A stretch of 64,000 nucleotides of DNA from Dyadobacter sp. MSC1_007 (GTDB lineage Bacteria; Bacteroidota; Bacteroidia; Cytophagales; Spirosomataceae), in NCBI RefSeq assembly GCF_023667495.1, contig NZ_JAMOZL010000014.1, positions 152,886-216,885 of the forward strand. The letters are read 5' to 3'. Made by a program: the position numbers and the translations under genes. The notes below the pieces were generated by a model. It made no database searches. It was given only the letters and a program-made list of their open reading frames with translations, and was not told the origin of the DNA. The first letter of the stretch is position 1. Each line of letters starts with the position of its first letter. Shown here piece after piece: positions 1-7,239 of this stretch.

Positions 1-465
1 GACAGCCGCACGATGTAGTGTAAGCACACTTCGCAATGCCACCTGCGGAAATATATTCTTTCGAAAAGCGCCTTGTTCTATTCCTCTCTCAATAATGGAC
101 AGAAAATGTTCTTCGAATTTTTTGGCGATTACGCCCTCCACCTTTTTTCCGAGCTCCGGATAGTAATGATGCAGATCCTCATAAAAAATGTGATTGACAT
201 TGTATTCGGTCTGAACTGCGATCTGCCAAACATTAAAGAAATGACAGGCCGCATTTTGCTCACTCGACAGACTGAGCAGCATTTCATACTGCCCATCGTG
301 GTACAAGTACAGTACCTGCTCCAATAAGTCTTCTTTGTTTTTGAAATATTTATAGATGGTCTTGGTGGAAATGCCCAGCCAGTCAACAAGCTTCTGATTG
401 GACATTTCCCGGATGCCGTGTTCGAGAAACAGCTTCAGTGACTTCTGTAAGATTTCTTCTTTCAT
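1..465 (-). CDS. TetR/AcrR family transcriptional regulator (C-terminus beyond window edge)
   Basis: A reading frame of 155 codons runs off the left edge of the window, so the C-terminus is missing. The N-terminal 50 residues form a TetR-type helix-turn-helix: an amphipathic helix, then the stretch WLGISTKTIYKYFKNKEDLL, which matches the usual recognition helix and the 'YxxFxxKxxLL' signature. The rest is an all-alpha ligand-binding region. The start ATG at 465 is the only sensible one ahead of the HTH. Such proteins are normally dimeric repressors of a nearby efflux or enzyme gene; the target here probably lies left of the window. Family assignment is firm, ligand unknown. Confidence 0.85.
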   Translation of the reverse strand, partial: MKEEILQKSLKLFLEHGIREMSNQKLVDWLGISTKTIYKYFKNKEDLLEQVLYLYHDGQYEMLLSLSSEQNAACHFFNVWQIAVQTEYNVNHIFYEDLHHYYPELGKKVEGVIAKKFEEHFLSIIERGIEQGAFRKNIFPQVALRSVLTLHRAAV

Positions 466-518
466 GGTAACGTGGTCATGTGCAGTCCGAGGCGACAAAA
501 AGCAACAGCCCTTATCGA

Positions 519-893
519 TTATTTCACTCGTTTGGCGGTCGCTTCAAAATTGTGCACTGAACCTTTTAGATGGTCATTATCGACTTTGGCCAGCTCCATA
601 GACGTTTCGTCGCCCTGCGAGGACTCAAAGTAGATAATTAGTTTCTCAGCACTCTCTTCCACTTTCACTATTTTGCGGGCGCCGCTGGCGGGATCGGCCT
701 TATCAACCAGGCTCCCGGTCAGTTTGCCGTTCTCCCGCATTAAATCCATCAAAAAAACTACATCGCCGCGGGGTGAGCCTGGTACCGAGATTTCCCATTT
801 TCCAGCATAGAAATCCGTCGGGGCTGCCTGTGAAAATCCGTTAAAAACGACTCCGAAAATCAGGAAGCAAAGAACAGAACACATTGTTTTCAT
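519..893 (-). CDS. Small secreted protein, lipocalin-like beta-rich domain
   Basis: A 124-residue protein with a cleavable signal peptide (residues 1 to about 23, ending FSQA). The mature part begins with AGKWEIS and ends with a strand of the form LKGSVHNFEATAKR, alternating Gly-turn-Gly beta strands typical of small lipocalin-like or immunoglobulin-sized beta domains. The same layout (GxWxxS start, G-x-I end) is found in the C-terminal 110 residues of the SelA-like protein at 19718-21394, suggesting a shared extracytoplasmic domain. It sits directly upstream of the TetR gene on the same strand, 53 bases away. Function unknown; the secreted beta fold is inference. Confidence 0.7.
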   Translation of the reverse strand: MKTMCSVLCFLIFGVVFNGFSQAAPTDFYAGKWEISVPGSPRGDVVFLMDLMRENGKLTGSLVDKADPASGARKIVKVEESAEKLIIYFESSQGDETSMELAKVDNDHLKGSVHNFEATAKRVK

Positions 894-1106
894 GATGATT
901 ATTGGATTAAAGTAAAAAAACGAACAATCGGCCCCTGCACAACAAGTAATTACCTGGTCTCATTGAACTGGCCTTGCCGGAAATTATAATTCTTAAAATA
1001 ATTTCCAACAAAGAAGAGGAAATTATTTCTATAAGAAAAATTTCCATTCAAATATTTTTCGTTTCAGGTCGTCTTTTTTTCACTGCTTCCGAAAATAAGC
1101 ATCATG

Positions 1107-1400
1107 CTAATTCAATCTGGCTATCTCCCTTTCTACTCTCAACAAAAATTTGGATCGTGATTTCAACGTATCTATATCCTTGTGGGAGGATAGATAGAAT
1201 ACACCTTCCTTGTTGGGATCGTCGAGCAGATAAAATCTGTAACCATACTTCACCTCCCCCGGCAACAGTTCGTTACCTCTGATGATTGGTACAAACTGAT
1301 ATAATATTGCTCCGTGTTCCTTAAAATAATCCGGGGTGTACGGTGTAGTGAGCCGGTCGGGATTTAATTGCTTCGCATCTTGTTCGGACGGTTTTCGCAT
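1107..1400 (-). CDS. Hypothetical protein, 97 aa
   Basis: A 97-codon frame starting at ATG 1400; an upstream in-frame ATG at 1445 would add 15 hydrophobic residues but looks less natural. The sequence (MRKPSEQDAKQLNP..., then alternating beta-type stretches with YGYRFYLLDDP and a basic C-terminal helix) has normal composition for this genome and no stop interruptions. No signal peptide, membrane segment or known motif was recognised. It stands alone between the TetR/secreted pair and an AraC gene. It may be a small cytoplasmic alpha/beta protein, but no function is assigned. Confidence 0.5.
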   Translation of the reverse strand: MRKPSEQDAKQLNPDRLTTPYTPDYFKEHGAILYQFVPIIRGNELLPGEVKYGYRFYLLDDPNKEGVFYLSSHKDIDTLKSRSKFLLRVEREIARLN

Positions 1401-1670
1401 GACGATCAAAGGTTTGCTGGTGATGACATATAGCAAAAATAACATCCTCTTTTGAGAAACACACCATGTTTGATATTATTTATATCTTATTTTTGATACT
1501 AATAAAATCATTACAGTAAATCCGCCGACTCGTGGAGCGATCGATATCTACAAAAAGCAGAATGATAAGATAACAAAGCATCAAGAGGCACTTGGATCGA
1601 TCAAGACCCGAATTTCTGGCAGAAGAAGAGTATACGAGGAATGAAACTTGCGACCGGACCAACCTTGCCA

Positions 1671-2566
1671 TTAATTGAGATTCCGGTACTCATTGGGCGT
1701 AACACCCACCTTTTGCTTAAACAGGCGTGTGAAATGCTGCTGATACTTGAAACCGAGCTCATCAGCTATTTCATTGATGGTTTTGTCGGGATCAAAGATC
1801 TTCCCTTTGGCTTCATCGATCAGTTTTGATTGAATGTAATCCAATGCGGTGCTGCCAGACTCTTTTTTAATAAGGTCACCAAAATAATTAGGAGAAATGT
1901 GCAGTTGATCAGCGCAATAGGCGACTGTCGGCAATCCCAATGTGCGCGCTGTGCCGGATTTGAAATAATCGTTTAGCAGGTTTTCAAAGCGCACCAATAT
2001 ATCCTTGTTGACGTGGCTCCTGGTAATAAATTGCCGGTCATAGAACCGCATACAGTAGTTTAGCAGCAGCTCTATATTGGAAACGATCAGTGTTTTACTA
2101 TGCTTGTCAATATTGTGATCTATCTCGGTTTCAATCTTTTGCAGGCAATCGTTGATAGTCGCTCTTTCCTTTTTGGACAAATGCAAAGCTTCATTTACTT
2201 CATAAGAAAAGAATGAATAGTCTTTAATGTGTTTCTCCAGATTCGTACCGGCAATGAGATCCGGGTGAAACACGAGCGCCCTCCCCCATGGTTTGACGAT
2301 CTGGCCGGTGCTATCGACCCCGTACACCTGGCCCGGTGATATAAAAACCAACGTGCCGTCTTCATAGTCATAAGGCTGGCACCCGTACCGTATATCGCCG
2401 CATTTGATGTATTTCAAAAAAATGGCGTATACCCCCATATACCTGCGAAAGTACCGGTAGGTCGGCATTTCATCGAAATTCACTACACTAACCAACGGTG
2501 CCGCGTATCCACCCCCATTGCTTCGTTGTACTGTTTTACAGTATCGATCCTTTCAAGATGTTCCAT
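1671..2566 (-). pseudogene. AraC family transcriptional regulator, frameshifted near residue 23
   Basis: From ATG 2566 the frame reads MEHLERIDTVKQYNEAMGVD and then TRHRWLV before a stop. A frame displaced by one base continues from about 2498 as LVSVVNFDEMPTYRYF to the end at 1671. Joined with one extra base (CACCCG instead of CACCG near 2496-2500) the product is a complete, roughly 298-residue regulator: an N-terminal cupin-like AraC-binding domain, then a C-terminal double HTH (HISPNYFGDLIKKESG and INEIADELGFKYQQHFTRLF). Without the join, only a TTG start at 2495 is available. This is either a real inactivating one-base deletion or a sequencing/assembly error in a short C run. The divergent neighbour at 2720 is its likely target. 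Confidence 0.75.
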
Positions 2567-2719
2567 AATGCCAATTGTTTTATGCAAATTTAGTAAACAG
2601 AGGGCCGCCGGAGATTATGGTGCATTCAAATCAGTAAAAGTGGTAAATACTTCTGTATTCTGTATAAATGGGGGAAAACGGTAATGGCGAACTTTGTCAA
2701 ACAATAAACCAGCACTACA

Positions 2720-3784
2720 ATGGGCAATAATAAATTTCTTGAATGGACACTGCTTTTTGTCTTCCTAATAACTGCCAGTACAGTGAATGCACAGCATAAA
2801 AATAGTACCGCTTTAAATGAACACCAGCAAAGCATGGCGGCGATCGCGGCCCTGACCGCCACCGGCAACATACCACAACTTAAAGCCGCACTGAATACAG
2901 GATTGGACGCAGGCCTGACAGTCAATGAAATAAAGGAGGCGTTAGTGCAGCTTTATGCCTATTGCGGCTTCCCAAGAAGCCTGAATGCAATTAACACCCT
3001 GATGTCCGTCCTGGACGAAAGGAAAGCAAAAGGGATAAAAGATGTGGAAGGGAAGGACGCTTCACCCATCGCGACGACCTCTGACAAATACGAAACCGGA
3101 AAACGGACGTTGCAGCAATTGACCGGCAAAGAAGAAAAAGGGCCCAAAACCGGCGCCAACGCCTTCGCTCCGGTTATCGATACCTTTTTGAAAGAGCATT
3201 TATTTGCGGATATATTCAGCCGTGATGTATTAAATCATCGTCAGCGCGAGTTTGTCACGATTTCCGCGCTCGCTGCCATGCCCGGCGTGGAGCCACAATT
3301 GCAGGCCCACCTCGCGATGGGTAAAAACACAGGGGTTACCGAACCACAGCTTAAAGAACTCACCGAAATTATCGAAAAGCATGTCGGCAGGGCGCAAGCC
3401 AATGTTTTAAGGAAGGCGATGGCAGAGCCAATACTACCGGCTACTCAACCGGATATGATGGTGAGGATTTCCGAAATCGAGATCGTTCCCGAATACCTGC
3501 AAGAATATAAAGCCATTCTTGAAAAAGAATCGTCAGAATCCGTAAAAATAGAGCCGGGGGTTATTGCTATTTATCCGATGTACCAGAAGGAAAACCCCAG
3601 CCAGATCAGGATATTGGAAATCTATGCCAACCAGGCCGCTTATAAGTCCCATTTGCAGACGGCGCATTTTCTGCATTATAAAACGACAACATTGAAAATG
3701 GTCAAGACATTAAAACTGGTGGATATGAACGCAATCGATCCGGAGATCATGAATCTGGTATTTAAAAAACTAGGGAGCGATTAG
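2720..3784 (+). CDS. Secreted carboxymuconolactone decarboxylase-like protein with C-terminal ABM domain
   Basis: 354 residues. A signal peptide occupies residues 1-24 (ends VNAQ). Two CMD/AhpD-like helical domains follow: about 35-100, with the conserved LKAALNxGLDAGLTxxEIxE pattern and YCGFPRSLNA, and about 125-225, with HRQREFVTISALAAMPGVEP. Residues about 245-340 look like an antibiotic-biosynthesis-monooxygenase (ABM/YgiN) ferredoxin-like domain, with VRISEIEIVPEYLQEY and ILEIYANQAAYKSHLQTAHF. The AhpD CxxC pair is not obvious, so simple peroxidase-reductant activity is doubtful. It is divergent from the AraC gene, which may regulate it. Domain calls are firm; substrate and periplasmic role are unknown. 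Confidence 0.8.
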   Translation: MGNNKFLEWTLLFVFLITASTVNAQHKNSTALNEHQQSMAAIAALTATGNIPQLKAALNTGLDAGLTVNEIKEALVQLYAYCGFPRSLNAINTLMSVLDERKAKGIKDVEGKDASPIATTSDKYETGKRTLQQLTGKEEKGPKTGANAFAPVIDTFLKEHLFADIFSRDVLNHRQREFVTISALAAMPGVEPQLQAHLAMGKNTGVTEPQLKELTEIIEKHVGRAQANVLRKAMAEPILPATQPDMMVRISEIEIVPEYLQEYKAILEKESSESVKIEPGVIAIYPMYQKENPSQIRILEIYANQAAYKSHLQTAHFLHYKTTTLKMVKTLKLVDMNAIDPEIMNLVFKKLGSD

Positions 3785-3937
3785 CGCCGGACAGCGTATG
3801 AGGTCTACCCTTTTCAGCGAAAGACCAAGTCCGACTATGAAGTTGAATCCATCCGTTCTCTTACACCTGATGTTTCCCTGGTTAGGATCGGGGGCAATAT
3901 GGAGTTTTCCAACCATTTCAACCCAATTCTTCTCTAA
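3785..3937 (+). pseudogene. Possible read-through remnant following the CMD gene
   Basis: Directly after the TAG of the CMD/ABM gene, the same frame stays open for about 50 codons (EVYPFQRKTKSDYEVESIRS, then LTPDVSLVRIGGNMEFS) to a TAA at 3935. There is no start codon in a good position. The SLTPDVSLV-GxMEF pattern recalls the central strands of SnoaL/SgcJ-type small cone-fold enzymes. It may be the debris of a second gene or of a longer ancestral reading frame; it may also be chance. Confidence 0.25.
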
Positions 3938-4019
3938 CAGATAATCTTTTCTTTCGATCGAAGTAGCGTTTTAATGCTTTTTTACGACTTCATCAAAAAC
4001 AACTTAATCTGTTAGCAAA

Positions 4020-4514
4020 ATGAAAACACATTTTTCACAGCGTGTCGCGCTTCTATTCCTTTTTGTTCTCGCAATTTCCTTTTCTTGTAACCGGGAAGAC
4101 AACGGGCCCGAGCCGGATTTAGGTCTTGTCCAGACGAGCGGCAAGGAGTATCAGCGGTTAATGGCCGAACGAGAGACGTTTGAGGGTACTCCTTTCGAAA
4201 TCCAAAAAGTCACCAGAGTTGATAACGTATTGAAGATTGATGTTGTTGGCGCCGGCGGAATTGACAATTACAAGGTGGTTTGGGACGGTATACTATTGGA
4301 ATCGTTTCCGATGCAGGCCAACCTCATCGTAGGATATGACGCGCCTGACGGTGTTCAGGACGCCATGCTGCACAACTACACACTGGAAGTAGATCTCCAA
4401 AAGCTCTTCGGTAGCGCAGCCAATGCATCTGACGTAACCGTGCAAGTGTCCAACGGCTCCAAAAAACAAGATACGGTTATTGATCCTGACGGAAGCACAT
4501 CCAGTCCCAAATAA
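4020..4514 (+). CDS. Lipoprotein of unknown function
   Basis: 164 residues. The N-terminus MKTHFSQRVALLFLFVLAIS followed by FSC is a clear type II signal peptide with a lipobox, so the mature protein is lipid-anchored at Cys23, probably in the outer membrane or periplasm. The mature part contains a beta-rich segment (residues about 60-145: KVTRVDNVLKIDVVGAGG, YKVVWDGILLESFPMQ) and ends in a Ser-rich tail. It is immediately followed by an ECF sigma factor gene and a membrane protein gene on the same strand, suggesting an envelope-stress operon. No family recognised. Confidence 0.75.
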   Translation: MKTHFSQRVALLFLFVLAISFSCNREDNGPEPDLGLVQTSGKEYQRLMAERETFEGTPFEIQKVTRVDNVLKIDVVGAGGIDNYKVVWDGILLESFPMQANLIVGYDAPDGVQDAMLHNYTLEVDLQKLFGSAANASDVTVQVSNGSKKQDTVIDPDGSTSSPK

Positions 4515-4590
4515 TTACTGCATCCTATTTCAATCACCTTATCTATTATTGGCCCTGATTTCGTCGGGGCCAATAACGTTATATCTTATT

Positions 4591-5154
4591 GTGGAATGGC
4601 TATCTGATTGCACAACCGATGAAAAACAATGGATTGAACGCTGCGCAAAACGGGATCCGAAAGCGCAGCAATGGGTTTTTAAGCATTTTTTTGGTTTAGC
4701 GATGGGAATAAGTTTGCGGTACCTTTCTGATCATGCTACCGCGCAGGAAGCAGTGAGCGACTCTTTCCTCAAAATATTTGATCAGTTACCCAGACAACTT
4801 GCAGGCATCAGGTCATTTAAGGCATGGATGCGGGCCCTGGTTGTTCGCACGGCCATTGATTATTTTCGAAAAGAAAAGAAAAACTATCGCATGACCAGCC
4901 TGGATGCCGATCATGACAGCTTCGCAACAAGTAACGAGATCGCTGAAAACCAGTCAGTAGCAGAAATCTTAGAGTTGCTTGACAAACTTCCGCCGGTATG
5001 GAAAGTAGTATTTAACCTGTATGAAGTGGAAGGTTACAGCCATGAAGAGATAGGAAAAATGCTGCTTATCCCGGCCTCATCTTCCAGGGCGTATCTTGCC
5101 AAAAGCAAACAGAGCCTGCGAAAATTGATCACCATTCAAAACGGAAGCCATTAA
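4591..5154 (+). CDS. ECF RNA polymerase sigma factor
   Basis: A sigma-70 ECF factor of about 187 residues from a GTG at 4591. The open frame extends upstream into the lipoprotein gene, but those residues do not resemble sigma N-termini, while VEWLSDCTTDEKQWIERCAK does. Region 2 is seen in YLSDHATAQEAVSDSFLKIF and SFKAWMRALVVRTAIDYFRK, and region 4 in LDKLPPVWKVVFNLYEVEGY with an HEEIGKML helix. It would redirect RNA polymerase to envelope genes. The next gene starts two bases after the stop and encodes a membrane-anchored protein likely to act as its anti-sigma partner. The start choice is moderately certain. Confidence 0.85.
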   Translation: MEWLSDCTTDEKQWIERCAKRDPKAQQWVFKHFFGLAMGISLRYLSDHATAQEAVSDSFLKIFDQLPRQLAGIRSFKAWMRALVVRTAIDYFRKEKKNYRMTSLDADHDSFATSNEIAENQSVAEILELLDKLPPVWKVVFNLYEVEGYSHEEIGKMLLIPASSSRAYLAKSKQSLRKLITIQNGSH

Positions 5155-5155
5155 G

Positions 5156-6397
5156 ATGTCAGATCAGGAACCCGTAGGCAAACGAATGCTCGGTCAGCTC
5201 CGTGAGTATACCGAACCCTATCAGCCCGACGCCTGGGCGCATTTCGAGCAATTCCGTGCCAACAAAAAACGCAAAAGAAGAATCTTGGTTTATTGGATGA
5301 GTGCAGCGGCATTGCTGTTTATTTTTGGGACAGCTATATTGATACGCCAGGTTATGCCGACCGGCAAATCAACAAAAAACACAATTGCACACAACGAGCT
5401 TGAAAGCCGTAGACCTTCCGGCAAGGGCGAACCTGAAAAGTTAGTCCCTTCTGAAAGCGCAAATGTTGAAAGGCTCGCAACACGGCAAAATCAGGCAAAT
5501 AATGAAAAACGAATACCGACAAAGCCCCATAGCCCTACAAGTTCCGGAAACAACTCACCTATCAATAACCAGGACTATTTGCCGGAAAGCAAACCACAAA
5601 CAGCGGATGACAATGATATCCAGGGCGATCTGACGATGGCCTTCCTGGCCCATCAGCCTTTCAGGTTTCAAATTGTGCATTTCAAAAAATTGTATATCCC
5701 CGTCGGGCAGCAGCAGGAACGGCAAGCACCTGTAGAGCCAGCCAGATTGATTCGTTTAGGCTTTGGCCTTTCACAACAATCCAATCAGGCGGCTGATACA
5801 AAAATGGAACTGAATTACGGCGTTGGCGGTGCCCTATCTATTCCTTTAACGTCCAAACTGGCCTTTACGACGGGTTTTTATGGCAGCAAGCAGTCGTTGA
5901 ATCTGGAAAAACAGGCCGCTCTGTCCGGAGCGTCTGCGGAGGGACTAATGCAGCTGCAGCGGGCGCGCTACCACTGGGTTAGCCTGGAAGCACCTCTGCA
6001 TGTGCAGTACCGGGTAAAAACCCTGAAAAAACTCGGCATCAACGCGGTCGGGGGTATTTCCCTACAAAGCAGCGTTGGACAAGTCTCAGACTACTTCTAT
6101 AAAACCAGCCGGACGATTACCACGCTGGCAGAAACGGAGGGCGGACCGGTTATTGTTTCAACTCAAACCGTGGAGGATTTCAGTTCGGTCGAAGATAAAG
6201 ACCAAAAAAGCAAATGGGCATTTGGCAGTTCTCTTTATTTTGGGCTGGGAATCAATTATCAAGTGCAAAACACGGGTGTAGAACTCGAACCATATATCAA
6301 ATATCCTATCGGTGCTGTAACCGTTGAAAAGTTGCGCCTCACCTCCGTCGGCATTCAATTGCGGTTGACCAGACCGGTTAAGAAACCAGAGCGGTGA
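5156..6397 (+). CDS. Membrane-anchored anti-sigma-like protein with C-terminal beta-barrel-like region
   Basis: 413 residues. Residues 1-42 are a short charged cytoplasmic-type segment (PDAWAHFEQFRANKKRKRR), residues 43-63 one transmembrane helix (ILVYWMSAAALLFIFGTAIL), residues about 65-165 a low-complexity Pro/Asn/Lys linker, and residues about 190-405 an array of amphipathic strands with aromatic girdles (LGFGLSQQSNQ, SIPLTSKLAFTTGFYG, FGSSLYFGLGINYQ) like Bacteroidota outer-membrane beta-barrels. It starts directly after the sigma gene, so the N-terminus probably binds that sigma factor. The combination of inner-membrane anchor and barrel-like C-terminus implies a periplasm-spanning architecture; whether the C-terminus really inserts in the outer membrane is inference. 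Confidence 0.7.
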   Translation: MSDQEPVGKRMLGQLREYTEPYQPDAWAHFEQFRANKKRKRRILVYWMSAAALLFIFGTAILIRQVMPTGKSTKNTIAHNELESRRPSGKGEPEKLVPSESANVERLATRQNQANNEKRIPTKPHSPTSSGNNSPINNQDYLPESKPQTADDNDIQGDLTMAFLAHQPFRFQIVHFKKLYIPVGQQQERQAPVEPARLIRLGFGLSQQSNQAADTKMELNYGVGGALSIPLTSKLAFTTGFYGSKQSLNLEKQAALSGASAEGLMQLQRARYHWVSLEAPLHVQYRVKTLKKLGINAVGGISLQSSVGQVSDYFYKTSRTITTLAETEGGPVIVSTQTVEDFSSVEDKDQKSKWAFGSSLYFGLGINYQVQNTGVELEPYIKYPIGAVTVEKLRLTSVGIQLRLTRPVKKPER

Positions 6398-6402
6398 TGC
6401 TG

Positions 6403-7098
6403 CTACCTGCCGAAAACACGCGGAAAGCGGTGGCGATTTTCGTCGATGTAAACGCCTAGTCGGTAATTCTCCTCCGAATCGATCGCCAGGTTCTCAATAT
6501 CATCGATACCGAAGGCAAAAGGCTTTTTCCCGACTTTGCGGTTGCCTCCTGCAAGGAATGAAGTGCGATTAAACAAATGTAATATACCGTCTTCGACAAA
6601 TGTGTTGGGGCGGTCTTCCCGTATAAAATCCGTGTCACTGTCGTAGTATCTGCGGCTGAGCGTCCTGATGGTAAAGACAGAATCGTAGCTGTGGTCTTCG
6701 GGGTTGACCACATATCTGTCGTAGGCTTCTATTACGCTCTTGATCGTGTCCTGTTTCAGGAACGGGAAAATCGGCCCCATTTGCAAGAAATGCTCGCCCT
6801 CCGCGTGTTGGAGCATTGCGGCTGTCGCCCTGTCGGAGGTTAGCTCCATTTCAACCTCCTGTGGTTCTGCCTGGTAGACATTAATCACCCTTACCTTGCC
6901 TGAGCGGCCGTAGTCGCTTCTGATTGTGCCGGAATCAGTATTAATAATGATCTTATCGATCTGCGGGATCGCTTCGAGCTTATCGACCATTACGCTATAA
7001 AGCGGGCTGCGGGAGATATATTCGAAATGTCTGTTGGGGAAGAAATAGCCTGCTTCCTGAGGAATCGAAATGACTGCCGTCAATAAAAAATCGCTCAT
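6403..7098 (-). CDS. Acylneuraminate cytidylyltransferase-like nucleotidyltransferase
   Basis: 231 residues resembling the CMP-NeuAc/CMP-Kdo synthetase family (GT-A-like Rossmann fold): an N-terminal strand LLTAVISIP, then SPLYSVMVDKLEAIPQIDKI with IINTDSG, the substrate segment ATAAMLQHAEGEHFLQMGPI with FPFL, and the C-terminal VGKKPFAFGIDDIENLAIDS. In active enzymes the first loop reads like IPARxGSKGxxxKN; here it is IPQEAGYFFPNRHF, lacking the Arg-x-Gly-Ser-Lys nucleotide-binding residues. Either the protein uses a different nucleotide or it is not a classical cytidylyltransferase. It is transcribed alone, convergent with the barrel protein. Confidence 0.65.
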   Translation of the reverse strand: MSDFLLTAVISIPQEAGYFFPNRHFEYISRSPLYSVMVDKLEAIPQIDKIIINTDSGTIRSDYGRSGKVRVINVYQAEPQEVEMELTSDRATAAMLQHAEGEHFLQMGPIFPFLKQDTIKSVIEAYDRYVVNPEDHSYDSVFTIRTLSRRYYDSDTDFIREDRPNTFVEDGILHLFNRTSFLAGGNRKVGKKPFAFGIDDIENLAIDSEENYRLGVYIDENRHRFPRVFGR

Positions 7099-7239
7099 TG
7101 TTTGAATAGTATTTGGTTTTAAAGGCTAATGTACAAATCGCACAGCACTATTGCCGATATGTTCATACTTTATCCTTCTTTTCTCCAACCTAAATAAACA
7201 CCTGCAAAACCATTGAAACCGGCTCGCTCCGCGCCTCTA

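Noticed and set aside
974..1282. 102-codon plus-strand frame
   Set aside because: Overlaps the better minus-strand gene at 1107-1400 and has no coding signal.
1480..1671. 63-codon minus-strand frame between the hypothetical and AraC genes
   Set aside because: No motif and short; reads like random sequence.
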